Positions 1 to 8,715 of a stretch of 55,422 bases of DNA are shown here, one piece after another. The notes beneath the pieces are model-generated. The model was not told the origin of the DNA. It made no database searches and worked only from the letters and a program-made list of their open reading frames with translations. The position numbers and the translations under genes were made by a program. Location of the stretch: contig WHTQ01000022.1 of the NCBI GenBank assembly GCA_009377645.1, positions 1 through 55,422 on the forward strand, in the 5' to 3' direction. Position 1 is the first letter of the stretch. Every line of letters begins with the position of its first letter. The stretch comes from Micromonosporaceae bacterium. GTDB taxonomy: Bacteria; Actinomycetota; Actinomycetes; Mycobacteriales; Micromonosporaceae.

Positions 1-1
1 C

Positions 2-352
2 TCGGAGGGGGAGCGCAAGCGGGTGCAGATCGCCCGGGCGCTGATGCCCGACCCGGAGCTGCTGCTGCTCGACGAGCCGGCGGCCGGGCTGGATCTGGGC
101 GGCCGGGAGGAGCTGGTGGCCCGGCTGGCCGAGCTGGCCGCCCGCCCGGACGCGCCGGCGCTGGTGCTGGTGACCCACCACGTGGAGGAGATCCCGGTCG
201 GGTTCACGCACGCGCTGCTGCTGCGGGACGGCACCGCCGTGGCGCAGGGGCGGCTCGCCGACACGCTCACCGACTCGCTGCTGTCCAAGACGTTCGGGAC
301 CCCGCTGCGGGTCGGCCGGGCCGGTGGCCGGTTTACCGCCCGGGCCGCCTGA
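2..352 (+). CDS. ABC transporter ATP-binding protein, C-terminal part (gene runs in from the left)
   Basis: Only the last 116 codons are in the window. The reading frame opens with S-E-G-E-R-K-R, the end of an ABC signature (usually LSxGE), followed by a Walker B stretch LLLLDEPAAGLD and the switch histidine in VTHHVEE. It therefore supplies the ATPase of an importer or exporter at the cytoplasmic face of the membrane. The missing upstream part should hold the Walker A site. The stand-alone ATPase type with SEGERKR is often linked to metal uptake in actinobacteria, but the substrate cannot be read here. A GTG at 23 is internal and not the start. Confidence 0.85.
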   Translation, partial: SEGERKRVQIARALMPDPELLLLDEPAAGLDLGGREELVARLAELAARPDAPALVLVTHHVEEIPVGFTHALLLRDGTAVAQGRLADTLTDSLLSKTFGTPLRVGRAGGRFTARAA

Positions 353-381
353 GGGGGCTTCCGGAAGGCCCTGCCCATAGG

Positions 382-420
382 TTAGGGTAGGCCATCCTAA
401 CTAAGGATGGCCTACCCTAT
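382..420. promoter_or_regulatory. Tandem DtxR/IdeR-type iron boxes
   Basis: Two 19-bp elements lie side by side. Bases 382-400 match the published iron-box consensus (TTAGGTTAGSCTAACCTAA) at 16 of 19 positions, and 402-420 match at 14 of 19. The two are near mirror images, so 383-419 is also a long inverted repeat with arms TAGGGTAGGCCATCCT and its complement. A possible -10 element, TAACTA, sits at 398-403, so bound repressor would cover the promoter. Inferred role: repression of the downstream gene when ferrous iron is plentiful. Confidence 0.75.
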
Positions 421-2983
421 GTCAGCGTCACCGCCCGCCGCCCTCGAAGCCAGGGCGGTGCCGTTCGCCCAGGACCTGGGCCGGTTCGGCGACCAGCCGG
501 CGCTGATCACGGCGGATGGGCAGGTCAGCTACCGCGAGCTGGCGGCGCGGGTGGACGAGGTCCGGGACCGGCTCGCCGGGCCGCGCCGGCTGGTCCTGGT
601 CGAGGGCGCCAACCGGGTCGAGACGATCGTGGGCTACCTGGCGGCGCTGGCCGCCGACCACCCGGTCCTGCTGGTGCCCGGGGACAGCCCGCGCAGCATC
701 CAGGCCACCGTCGCCGCGTACCGGCCGGAGGTGGTGGTGGGCACCGGGGGGATCCGGTACGAGCCGGCCGGCGCGGCCCCCGCGTACCGGCTGCATCCGG
801 ACCTGGCGCTGCTGCTGACCACTTCGGGCTCGACCGGCTCGGCCAAGCTGGTCCGGCTCTCCCACCGCAACCTGCAGGCCAACGCCGAGGCGATAGCCTC
901 CTATCTGGACGTCCGGGAGACCGACCGGGCCGCCACCACGTTGCCGATGCACTACTGCTACGGCCTGTCCGTCGTCCACACTCACCTGTTGCGCGGCGCC
1001 GGGCTGATCCTGACCGACCGGTCGGTGGCCGACGATGGGTTCTGGGAGCTGTTCCGGGAGCACGCCGGCACCAGCTTCGCCGGTGTCCCGTACACATTCG
1101 ACCTGCTGGACCGGGTCGGCTTCGACCGGATCCGGCTGCCGCACCTGCGGTACCTCACCCAGGCCGGGGGCGCGCTCGCGCCGGAGCGGGTGCGGCGGTA
1201 CGCGGAGCTGGGCGCCCGGGCGGGCTGGCGGCTGTTCGTGATGTACGGGCAGACCGAGGCCACCGCCCGGATGGCGTACCTGCCGCCGGTGCTCGCGACC
1301 ATCCACCCGGGCAGCATCGGCGGCCCGATCCCGGGCGGGTCGTTCCGGCTGGAGCCGCTGCCGGACTGGTCGGAGCCGGACACCGGCGAGCTGGTGTACG
1401 CGGGGCCGAACGTGATGCTCGGGTACGCCGAGCGGCCGGCCGACCTGGAGCTGGGGCGGGTGGTCGAGGAGCTGCGCACCGGGGACGTGGCCCGCCGGAC
1501 CGCCGACGGGCGGTACGAGATCGTGGGGCGGCGCAGCCGGTTCGCGAAGGTGTTCGGGCTGCGGATCGACCTGTCGTGGGTGGAGGCGGCGCTGGCCCGG
1601 CACGGCTACCTCGGGTGCGGTGCCGGCGGGGACGGCGAGCTGGTGGTGGCGGTGGAGGGCGGCGACGCGGAGCCGGTAGCGGTCCGGCGGCTGGTCGCCC
1701 GGGAGTGCGGGCTGCCGGAGCGGGTGGTCCGGGTGCACCGGGTGGCCGCGCTGCCCCGGTTGCCCAGCGGCAAGCCGGACTATCCGGCGGTGCTGGCGCT
1801 GGCCGCCGACCCGGCGCCGGTGTCCGGCGGGACCGACCTGGTGCGGCTGTTCGGGCGGGTGCTGGGCCGGCCGGACGTGACCGGCGACAGCACATTCGTC
1901 AGCCTCGGCGGTGACTCGCTGTCGTATGTGGAGATGTCGGTCCAGCTGGAACGGGCGCTGGGCGAGCTGCCGGACCAGTGGCACGTCACGCCGATCCGGG
2001 ACCTGGCATCGGAGCCGGGTCGCGGCCGCCCGGCCGACCGCCCAGCCGGCCGGCGGAGCCGGGCTTCGGCGCTCGACACCAGCGTGGCGCTGCGGGCGAT
2101 CGCGATCGTGCTCGTGGTCGGGACCCACGCCTCGCTGTTCGGGATCTCCGGCGGCGCCCACCTGCTGCTCGGCGTGGCCGGGTTCAACTTCGCCCGGTTC
2201 CACCTGACCGGCGGGTCCCGCGGCGGGCGGGTCCGGCATCTGGCGCGCAGCATCGCCCGAGTGGCCGCCGCCAGCGCGGTCTGGATCGGGCTGGCCTCCC
2301 TGCTGCTCACCGACGACTACTCGGTGCAGAACATCGTCCTGCTGCACCAGCTGTTCCCGGATCCCGGCGCCGCCCACGGCTGGCACTTCTGGTTCGTGGA
2401 GTCGCTGGTCTACTTCCAGCTGGCCGCGCTCGGGTTGCTGGCGATCCCGCTGGTGGACCGGCTGGAGCGCCGGCACCCGTTTGCACTCCCGCTGGCGCTG
2501 GTGCTGGCCGGGCTGGTCACCCGCTACCACCTGGTGCCGGGTGACCTCCCGACCCCGGCGGTGGTGGCCTGGCTGTTCGCACTCGGCTGGGCGGCCGGGA
2601 AGGCCACCGGCCGCTGGCAGCGGGGGCTGGTCACGGTCGCGCTGGTGGCCACCGTGCCCGGCTTCTTCGGCGACCCGTCGCGGGAGGCGGTCATGGTCGC
2701 CGGGCTGGTACTGCTGGTGTGGGTGGACCGGCTGCCGAGCTGGCGGCCGCTGACCCGGGTGGCCGGGGTGCTGGCCGGCAGCTCGCTGTTCATCTACCTC
2801 ACCCACTGGCAGGTGTACCCGCACCTGACCGACGTGTCCCCGCTGCTGGCCACGGCCGGTGCGCTGGCCGCCGGCATCGGCTACGCGGCGGTCGTGAGCC
2901 GGGCCCGGGCGATGCTGGCGGGCCGGTGGCTCCCGCGCCGGGGCGGTGGCTCCCGCGCCGGCTTGCGAGAATCGGGCGGGTAA
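407..2983 (+). CDS. Iron-regulated acyl-adenylate synthetase / carrier protein / membrane acyltransferase-3 fusion
   Basis: Three domains are joined in 858 residues. Residues about 20-470 are an AMP-forming adenylation domain: TSGSTG loop at 139-144, YGQTE, RTGDVARR, and a C-terminal PSGKPD with Lys456. Residues about 475-545 are a carrier domain with GGDSLS, where Ser504 is the expected phosphopantetheine site. Residues about 560-845 are a multi-span acyltransferase-3 domain with conserved His574 in VGTHAS. Inference: an acid is activated, loaded on the carrier and transferred to an acceptor at the membrane, all by one chain. The twin iron boxes overlap the start, and the next genes are a ferric-iron importer, so a link to siderophore or envelope modification under iron starvation is plausible. 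ATG 419 is an equally good start; ATG 407 lies inside the operator. No substrate can be predicted reliably. Confidence 0.85.
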   Translation: MAYPMSASPPAALEARAVPFAQDLGRFGDQPALITADGQVSYRELAARVDEVRDRLAGPRRLVLVEGANRVETIVGYLAALAADHPVLLVPGDSPRSIQATVAAYRPEVVVGTGGIRYEPAGAAPAYRLHPDLALLLTTSGSTGSAKLVRLSHRNLQANAEAIASYLDVRETDRAATTLPMHYCYGLSVVHTHLLRGAGLILTDRSVADDGFWELFREHAGTSFAGVPYTFDLLDRVGFDRIRLPHLRYLTQAGGALAPERVRRYAELGARAGWRLFVMYGQTEATARMAYLPPVLATIHPGSIGGPIPGGSFRLEPLPDWSEPDTGELVYAGPNVMLGYAERPADLELGRVVEELRTGDVARRTADGRYEIVGRRSRFAKVFGLRIDLSWVEAALARHGYLGCGAGGDGELVVAVEGGDAEPVAVRRLVARECGLPERVVRVHRVAALPRLPSGKPDYPAVLALAADPAPVSGGTDLVRLFGRVLGRPDVTGDSTFVSLGGDSLSYVEMSVQLERALGELPDQWHVTPIRDLASEPGRGRPADRPAGRRSRASALDTSVALRAIAIVLVVGTHASLFGISGGAHLLLGVAGFNFARFHLTGGSRGGRVRHLARSIARVAAASAVWIGLASLLLTDDYSVQNIVLLHQLFPDPGAAHGWHFWFVESLVYFQLAALGLLAIPLVDRLERRHPFALPLALVLAGLVTRYHLVPGDLPTPAVVAWLFALGWAAGKATGRWQRGLVTVALVATVPGFFGDPSREAVMVAGLVLLVWVDRLPSWRPLTRVAGVLAGSSLFIYLTHWQVYPHLTDVSPLLATAGALAAGIGYAAVVSRARAMLAGRWLPRRGGGSRAGLRESGG
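2921..2960 (+). repeat. 20-bp tandem duplication at the 3' end of the fusion gene
   Basis: Bases 2921-2940 and 2941-2960 match at 19 of 20 positions (core CGGTGGCTCCCGCGCCG). Because 20 is not a multiple of three, the duplication shifts the reading frame of the protein tail and brings in the stop at 2981-2983. With one copy the frame would run on to 3003, through the next iron box. Confidence 0.85.
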
Positions 2984-2999
2984 GGTTAGCCTCGCCTCA
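2981..2999 (+). promoter_or_regulatory. Iron box upstream of the ferric-iron importer
   Basis: Bases 2981-2999 match the DtxR/IdeR consensus at 15 of 19 positions, with the left half AAGGTTAGCCT best kept. The box starts on the stop codon of the previous gene. It is followed at once by TAGGAT at 3001-3006, a good actinobacterial -10, so a bound repressor would block this promoter. The regulated gene starts at 3021. Confidence 0.75.
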
Positions 3000-3020
3000 A
3001 TAGGATGGAGACTCTCACCG

Positions 3021-4088
3021 ATGGCTGTTCTACCTCTGGACCCACCCTCGCTCCGGCGGTCGATGGCGCTGGCCGCGACCGGCGCGCTGCTGCTGCTCGC
3101 CGCCGCCTGCGGAGGCGACGATGACTCGCTCGGCTCGCCGGAGCCGGACGACGGCACCATCACCGTCTATAGTGGTCGCGCCGAGAGCCTGATCGGTCCG
3201 CTGATCGAGCAGTTCGAGACGGACAGCGGCATCGAGGTGCAGGAGCGCTACGGCAACACCGCGCAGATGGCCGCCCAGCTGCTGGAGGAGCGGGACCGCA
3301 CGCCGGCGGACGTGTTCTACGCGCAGGACGCCGGCGCGCTGGGCGCGGTGGCGAAGGCGGGCCTGTTCAGCGCCCTGCCGGACGAGCTGCTCGACCAGGT
3401 GCCGGAGCCGTACCAGGCGCGCAGCGGCGAATGGGTCGGGATCACCGGCCGGTCCCGGGTGCTGGTCTACCACCCGGACCTGGTCACCGAGGACGAGCTG
3501 CCGGCCTCGGTGTTCGAGCTGACCGAGCCACAGTGGCGCGGCCGGGTCGGCGTGGCCCCCACCAACGGGTCCTTCCAGGCCTTCGTCACCGGGATGCGGG
3601 TGCAGCACGGCGATGCGGCGACCCGGGACTGGCTGGCCGGGATCGCCGCCAACGACCCGCAGATCCGGGAGAACAACATCGCGATCGTCGGTGACGTGAA
3701 CGACGGCCGGATCGACGCCGGGCTGGTCAACCACTACTACCTCTACGAGCGGGCCAAAGAGGACGGTGTGCCGGCCGACCAGCTGGCCGCCCGCAACTAC
3801 ACGTTCCCGGACGGCGACATCGGCGCGATGGTGAACGTGTCCGGAGTCGGGGTGCTGACCCACTCGGCCGCCGACCAGGATGTGCGGGCGTTCCTGGACT
3901 ACCTGCTCTCGCCGGCCGGCCAGACCTACTTCACCGAGCAGACCTCCGAGTACCCGATGGTCGGCGGAGTCACGGTTCCGGCCGGGCTGCCCGAGCTGGC
4001 CGAGCTGGCGGTGCCGGACATCGACCTGAACGACCTGGACACGCTGGAGGAGACGGTCGCCATGATCACCGATGCGGGGCTGGTCTGA
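3021..4088 (+). CDS. Ferric-iron ABC transporter, substrate-binding lipoprotein (FbpA/FutA type)
   Basis: A 355-residue protein with a lipoprotein signal ending in LLLLAAAC, so Cys30 should be lipidated and the protein held outside the membrane. The mature part has the extracellular iron-binding fold signature, including TVYSGRAESLIGPL near its start and the tyrosine pair in NHYYLYE that binds ferric iron in FbpA relatives. ATG 3021 is chosen because GGAG lies 10 bases upstream and the lipoprotein signal follows directly; an upstream in-frame GTG at 2946 would place the signal too far inside. Its job is to capture ferric iron, free or as a small complex, for the permease that follows. Iron-box control fits this role. 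Confidence 0.9.
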   Translation: MAVLPLDPPSLRRSMALAATGALLLLAAACGGDDDSLGSPEPDDGTITVYSGRAESLIGPLIEQFETDSGIEVQERYGNTAQMAAQLLEERDRTPADVFYAQDAGALGAVAKAGLFSALPDELLDQVPEPYQARSGEWVGITGRSRVLVYHPDLVTEDELPASVFELTEPQWRGRVGVAPTNGSFQAFVTGMRVQHGDAATRDWLAGIAANDPQIRENNIAIVGDVNDGRIDAGLVNHYYLYERAKEDGVPADQLAARNYTFPDGDIGAMVNVSGVGVLTHSAADQDVRAFLDYLLSPAGQTYFTEQTSEYPMVGGVTVPAGLPELAELAVPDIDLNDLDTLEETVAMITDAGLV

Positions 4089-4153
4089 CCACCCGGACCG
4101 TCACGCACCGGCTGGCGCCGCGGCCCGGCCTGCTGGCCGCCGCCGCGCTGGCG

Positions 4154-5653
4154 GTGGCGGTCGCCCTGGTGCCGCTGTTCTACCTCGCGGTACGGGTGGT
4201 CGGGGCGGGCGCGGACCGGTTCACCGGGGTGCTGCTCACCGACCGGGTGGCGCAGCTGACCGGGCGCAGCCTGGCGCTGGCCGCGGTGGTCACGCTGGGC
4301 TGCGTCGTGCTCGGAGTCGGGTCGGCCTTCCTGGTCACCCGCACCGACCTGCCGCTGCGCCGGCTGTTCGGGGTGCTCGCCGCGCTGCCGCTGGCCGTAC
4401 CCTCCTATGTGGCCGCGTACGCCTGGCTGGCCAGCGCCGACCTGGTCGACCCGACGCTGCGGTTCGAGGGGTTCTGGGCGGCCGCGCTGGTGCTGACCCT
4501 CTGCTCCTACCCGTACGTGTTCCTGCCGGTCTCGGCCGCGCTGGTCGGGGCCGACCCGGCAGCCGAGGAGGTCTCCCGGTCGCTGGGGCGGGGCGGCTGG
4601 CGGACCTTCACCGGGGTGACCCTGCGACAGGTGCGCCCGGCGGTGGCCGCCGGTGGCCTGCTGGTGGCGCTCTACGTGCTCAGCGACTTCGGGGCGGTGG
4701 CGATCCTGCGCACCGACACCTTCACCCGGGCCGTGTTCAACTACTTCAACCTGGGCATCGTGGACCTGGCGCTGGTACTGTCCACTGTGCTGGTCGCGGT
4801 TACGGTGCTGGTGCTGGTGGGGGAGACCAGCACCCGGCGGCGGGGCGCTCGGTACGCCCGGCTCGGGCCCGGCGCCGGCCGGCCGGCGGGGCGGCTGCCG
4901 CTGGGCGCCGCCCGGATCCCGGCGCTGGTCGGGCTGGTGGCGGTCGCCGGGCTGGCGCTCGGCGTACCCGGGCTGGCGCTGCTGCGGTGGGCCGGTGCCG
5001 GCGTCTCCCGGCCAGGCTCGCTGACCGAGATCGCTGCGGCGGTGGGCGGCTCGCTGTGGGTCTCGCTGCTCGGGGCCGGGCTGACCATGCTGCTGGCGCT
5101 GCCGATCGGGCTGCTGGTGGCGCGGGCGCCGGGTCCGGTGTCGACGGTGCTGGAGCGGCTCAGCTACCTGCCGCACGCGCTGCCGGGAGTCGTGATCGGA
5201 CTGTCGTTGGTGTTCCTCGGCATCAACGTCCTCTACCCGCTCTACCAGAGCGTGTGGCTGCTCGCGCTGGCGTATGCGGTGCTGTTCCTGCCGCTGGCGG
5301 TGGGGGCGGTGGCGACGGCCGCCGGGCAGGCACCGGCCGAGCTGGAGCAGGTGGCCCGGTCGCTGGGACGGCGGCCGTGGACGGTGTTCCGGACCGTCAC
5401 CCTGCCGCTGATCGCGCCCGGGATCGGCGCCGGTGCCGCGCTGGCGTTCCTGACCTGCATGAAGGAGCTGCCGGCCACGCTGCTGCTGCGGCCGACCGGG
5501 ATGGAGACGCTGGCCACCCGGTTGTGGCGGCACACCGAGGTGGTGGAGTACGCGGCCGCGGCGCCGTACGCGGCGTTGCTGGTGGCGATCGCCGCGGTGC
5601 CTACCTGGCTGCTGGTCAGCCGCACCGGCGTGCTGGCCCGAGGAGGTGGGTGA
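4154..5653 (+). CDS. Ferric-iron ABC transporter, permease (FbpB type, two fused permease units)
   Basis: About 500 residues with roughly twelve hydrophobic spans arranged as two binding-protein-dependent permease units. Each has an EAA-type loop (EVSRSLGRGGW, and EQVARSLGRRPW near the end). This internal duplication is normal for FbpB. GTG 4154 is the first conventional start, but it cuts into the first membrane span and has no ribosome site. CTG at 4085 overlaps the stop of the lipoprotein gene in the usual four-base way and would add 23 residues with a sensible N-terminus. It works with the lipoprotein before it and the ATPase after it. Confidence 0.88.
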   Translation: MAVALVPLFYLAVRVVGAGADRFTGVLLTDRVAQLTGRSLALAAVVTLGCVVLGVGSAFLVTRTDLPLRRLFGVLAALPLAVPSYVAAYAWLASADLVDPTLRFEGFWAAALVLTLCSYPYVFLPVSAALVGADPAAEEVSRSLGRGGWRTFTGVTLRQVRPAVAAGGLLVALYVLSDFGAVAILRTDTFTRAVFNYFNLGIVDLALVLSTVLVAVTVLVLVGETSTRRRGARYARLGPGAGRPAGRLPLGAARIPALVGLVAVAGLALGVPGLALLRWAGAGVSRPGSLTEIAAAVGGSLWVSLLGAGLTMLLALPIGLLVARAPGPVSTVLERLSYLPHALPGVVIGLSLVFLGINVLYPLYQSVWLLALAYAVLFLPLAVGAVATAAGQAPAELEQVARSLGRRPWTVFRTVTLPLIAPGIGAGAALAFLTCMKELPATLLLRPTGMETLATRLWRHTEVVEYAAAAPYAALLVAIAAVPTWLLVSRTGVLARGGG

Positions 5654-6704
5654 GATAGCAAGCCTGACCGTCCGCGGGGCGCACAAGTCGTACGGGCCGG
5701 TGGCCGCGCTGTCCGGTGTGGACCTGGAGGTGCCGGCCGGGGGCGTGACCGCGGTGCTCGGGCCGTCCGGCTGCGGGAAGACCACGCTGCTCCGGTGCGT
5801 GGCCGGGTTCGTGCGGCTGGACGCCGGCGAGATCCTGGTCGGGGAGCGCCGGGTGGCCGGCCCGGGCGCTCACGCCGCGCCGGAGCGGCGCCGGGTGGCG
5901 GTGGTGCCGCAGGAGGGCGCGCTGTTCCCGCACCTGTCGGTGGCCGGCAACGTGGGCTACGGGCTGAGCCGGGCGCAGCGCCGGTCCGGCCGGGTCGACG
6001 AGGTGCTGGCGCTGGTCGGGCTGGCCGGGCTGGGCGACCGGATGCCGCACCAGCTCTCCGGCGGCCAGCAGCAGCGGGTGGCGGTCGCCCGGGCGCTGGC
6101 CCCGCGGCCGCGGCTGGTGCTGCTGGACGAGCCGTTCAACGGGCTGGACGCCGGGCTGCGGGTGGAGGTGCGCCGGGACGTCCGGGCGGCGCTGCGGGCC
6201 GACGGCGCGACCGCCGTGCTGGTCACCCACGACCAGGGGGAGGCGCTGTCGGTGGCCGACCAGGTCGCGGTGATGCGGGCCGGCCGGATCCTGCAGTGTG
6301 CCCCGCCGGCGCAGGTGTACCGGAGCCCGGCCGACTCCTGGGTGGCCAACTTCGTCGGCGAGGCCGTGCTGCTTCCCGCCCAGATCCAGGACGGCTTCGC
6401 CACCACCCCGCTCGGCACCCTGACCGTCCCTCCCGCTGGCCCCTCCGGTACCGCCCTTGTCCTCGTCCGCCCCGAACAGCTCGAAGTCCTCCCGTCCCCA
6501 GCCGACGGGACCGTCCCCGCCACCATCACCGGTCAGGACTTCTTCGGCCACGACGCGCTGCTGGCGCTGGACCTGGACGGCGGGACCCGGGTGTCGGCCC
6601 GGCTGTTCGACGTGGTGTCGCACCCGTTCGAGGTCGGCACCCGGGTCGGCCTCCGGGTGCGCGGCCCGGTGCTCGCGTACCCCAGCCCGCGCCTGGTGGG
6701 GTAG
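5646..6704 (+). CDS. Ferric-iron ABC transporter, ATP-binding protein (FbpC type)
   Basis: About 350 residues. Walker [10 protein letters not shown], signature LSGGQQQR, Walker [12 protein letters not shown] and switch histidine VTHDQGE are all intact, and a C-terminal TOBE-like regulatory domain follows from about residue 240. It powers the importer encoded just upstream and overlaps its stop codon. GTG 5646 is given as the start, but it lies within the ribosome-site sequence AGGAGG (5641-5646). The codon placed 8 bases downstream of that site is ATA at 5655, which would give the family-typical N-terminus ASLTV. ATA starts are rare, so this needs experimental proof. Confidence 0.9.
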   Translation: MGEIASLTVRGAHKSYGPVAALSGVDLEVPAGGVTAVLGPSGCGKTTLLRCVAGFVRLDAGEILVGERRVAGPGAHAAPERRRVAVVPQEGALFPHLSVAGNVGYGLSRAQRRSGRVDEVLALVGLAGLGDRMPHQLSGGQQQRVAVARALAPRPRLVLLDEPFNGLDAGLRVEVRRDVRAALRADGATAVLVTHDQGEALSVADQVAVMRAGRILQCAPPAQVYRSPADSWVANFVGEAVLLPAQIQDGFATTPLGTLTVPPAGPSGTALVLVRPEQLEVLPSPADGTVPATITGQDFFGHDALLALDLDGGTRVSARLFDVVSHPFEVGTRVGLRVRGPVLAYPSPRLVG

Positions 6705-6718
6705 CCCACCAGGCGCGG
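6687..6718. terminator. Perfect hairpin terminator ending the iron operon
   Basis: Fourteen-base arms 6687-6700 and 6705-6718 pair perfectly around the loop GTAG, which contains the stop codon of the ATPase gene. There is no T-run, as is common in high-GC actinobacteria. The opposing gene ends at 6735, so the hairpin can serve both directions. Confidence 0.8.
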
Positions 6719-6734
6719 CTCGTCGGCTCGGGGC

Positions 6735-8594
6735 TTAGCCGAGGTCGTCGGCCAGGTCGTCCAGCGCGTCGGCGAGCTCGGCCTGCCGGTCGACCGTCGG
6801 GTCGAGCTGCGAGCTGGCACTGCGCAGCAGGGCCGCCGCGGCCCGGTCGCGGGAGTCGTCGGCGTGCCGATCGGCCAGGTCGATGGTTCGCTCCAACCGC
6901 TGCTCGGTGTTCGGGGAGATGGTGTCGGTACGCAGCGCCTGCGCGAACTTGGCCCGAACCAGCTCGAAGCTGGCCGGCCAGATCAGCTCCGGCTGGTGCT
7001 GGACGTTCAGCCGGTCGAACTGCACCAGCCCGGCCACGTCGATCTCGGCCTGGTCGAGCTGGTCGCTCTCGGTCAACGCCAGCACGTCGAACCCGCGAGC
7101 GATCTCGCTACCGTAGATGTGGCCGCGGTAGTAGTAGACCGACCAGAACCCGCCAAGTGTCGTCAGCGGCTCCCCGTCGTCGTTGACCCGCTCGGCCACC
7201 GGCCCCCGGTCGAAGAACGCGATCTCGACCGGGTTCGCGGAGTCGGTGAAGTCGAACACCGAGATGCCACCCTGATACCACGCCTGGACCATGATGTCCC
7301 GGCCGGGCACCGGAACCAGCGACCCGTTGTGGGCCACGCAGTTCTCGAACCCGGTCTGCGCCACCGGCAGCTTGTAGTGGCTCGCGAACTGCATCGTCCC
7401 GTCGACGATGTCGAAGATCGCGTTCGCGCCCCAGCTCGCCGGCTGGTCCGCCTGACAGCGGGCGCCGACCCCGCCGCCCCACTCGTCGGTGAACAGGACC
7501 TTGGTGCCGTCGTTGTTGAACGTGGCGGAGTGCCAGTACGCGAAGTTCGGGTCGGTCACCTGGTCGATCCGGGCCGGGTTGACCGGGTCGGAGATGTCGA
7601 TCAGGATCCCGTTACCCTCGCAGGCGCCGGCGGCCAGCCCGATCGCTGGGTAGGCGGTGATGTCGTGGCAGGCGTCGGTCGCGCTGGTGCTCTGGGTGCC
7701 GTCGCCGTGGTCGCCGCCGGGCCACAGCCCGTGCTGGTTACCGGTGTCCGGGTCGACCATCAGCCGGGCCTCGTTCACGACCGCGGCGGTCTCCGGTGCG
7801 GCCAGCGGGACCTGGATCACCTCGACCATGAACCGGGAGGTGAAGATCGGTTCGCCGTTCTCGTCCAGGAACGCCTCCGGGTCGTTCCCGTCCGGGGTGT
7901 TGGTGCAGCCGGCCAGTTCCTCGCTGGAGCGCACGTTGCCGCTGGTCCCGGAGTTGTAGACGTAGACGTTGCCCGGGTCGTCCGGGCTGGTCACCAGTGT
8001 GTGGGTGTGCGAGCCGCGGCAGGTCTGGACGGCCGCCACCTGGACCGGGTGCTGGACGTCGCTCACGTCGAAGATCCGCACGCCCCGGAACCGCTCATGG
8101 TTGATCGGACCCGGAGCGCCTTGGGTGCCGCAGTCGATCCGCGCGCTGGTCTGCTCGACCGACATGAACAGCAGGTCACCGAAGACCGTCATGTCACCCT
8201 GGCCGCCCGGACAGATCACCGATGTCAGGTGGGCCGGCTCGGCCGGGTCGGAGACGTCGTAGACGTTGAACCCCTGGTAGCTGCCGACGAACGCGAAGTT
8301 CCCGGAGAACGCGATGTCGGAGTTGGCGTGGTTGATCGAGCCGATCGCCGCCGGGTTCTCCGGCGCATCCGGGTGCACGAACCCGTCCGGCTTGTCCCGG
8401 TGGGCCAGCAGCTCTAGGTTGCTGATCGCGGTCTCGGCATCCTGCCAGCCGGCGCCGAGGCCCTCCCGTGGGTCGGCCTGGGCGGTCGCGGTGGAGGGTA
8501 GCAGCAGGGCCGCGGCGGCGGTGACCGCGGCCGCGGCCAGCACCCGCCGGGCGCGGGAACCCCTACTGGTGGTGTGGATCTGGGCATCCTGCAT
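6735..8594 (-). CDS. Secreted LVIVD-repeat protein
   Basis: 619 residues. A twin-Arg-flanked hydrophobic signal ends near TATAQA, so the protein is exported. The body carries LVIVD-type blades such as FNVYDVSDPAEPAHL, VRIFDVSDVQHPVQV and GILIDISDPVNPARI, which together form a beta-propeller-like surface. The last 100 residues are polar and helical. ATG 8594 is chosen over GTG 8618 because GAGGTGG sits just upstream. It diverges from a DUF305 lipoprotein gene. I know this pairing from other actinobacteria, which suggests a joint extracellular role, but no biochemical function is established. Confidence is high for the family and low for the role. Confidence 0.85.
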   Translation of the reverse strand: MQDAQIHTTSRGSRARRVLAAAAVTAAAALLLPSTATAQADPREGLGAGWQDAETAISNLELLAHRDKPDGFVHPDAPENPAAIGSINHANSDIAFSGNFAFVGSYQGFNVYDVSDPAEPAHLTSVICPGGQGDMTVFGDLLFMSVEQTSARIDCGTQGAPGPINHERFRGVRIFDVSDVQHPVQVAAVQTCRGSHTHTLVTSPDDPGNVYVYNSGTSGNVRSSEELAGCTNTPDGNDPEAFLDENGEPIFTSRFMVEVIQVPLAAPETAAVVNEARLMVDPDTGNQHGLWPGGDHGDGTQSTSATDACHDITAYPAIGLAAGACEGNGILIDISDPVNPARIDQVTDPNFAYWHSATFNNDGTKVLFTDEWGGGVGARCQADQPASWGANAIFDIVDGTMQFASHYKLPVAQTGFENCVAHNGSLVPVPGRDIMVQAWYQGGISVFDFTDSANPVEIAFFDRGPVAERVNDDGEPLTTLGGFWSVYYYRGHIYGSEIARGFDVLALTESDQLDQAEIDVAGLVQFDRLNVQHQPELIWPASFELVRAKFAQALRTDTISPNTEQRLERTIDLADRHADDSRDRAAAALLRSASSQLDPTVDRQAELADALDDLADDLG

Positions 8595-8679
8595 GGGGGA
8601 CCACCTCACTCCGGCCACCCGGCCCGCACGTCGTTGCGCTGGCCGGACTGTGTCGCTCAGGCCCCCGTACGAGGCATAC

Positions 8680-8708
8680 TACAACCACGGACCGTGATCG
8701 AACAATGG
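8680..8708 (+). promoter_or_regulatory. Candidate promoter with palindromic operator before the DUF305 gene
   Basis: TACAAC at 8680-8685 is a possible -10. It is followed directly by the palindrome CACGGACCGTG (8686-8696), where a repressor would block transcription start. The same palindrome occurs at 26590-26600 upstream of the MFS gene. The adjoining GTGATCGAACAATGG (8694-8708) recurs in altered form at 29722-29736. Confidence 0.4.
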
Positions 8709-8715
8709 TGTGAAT

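Noticed and set aside
353-370. Terminator after the first ABC ATPase
   Set aside because: GGCTTCC/GGAAGGCC is a near-palindrome with no loop, too weak to call.
2946-3020. Earlier start (GTG 2946) for the iron-binding lipoprotein
   Set aside because: It lies in the previous gene and before the iron box and would bury the lipoprotein signal.
428-3163. A 911-codon open frame opposite the adenylation/acyltransferase gene
   Set aside because: It is a by-product of high GC: codon bias, intact domains and iron boxes all support the plus-strand gene, and the minus frame shows no motifs.
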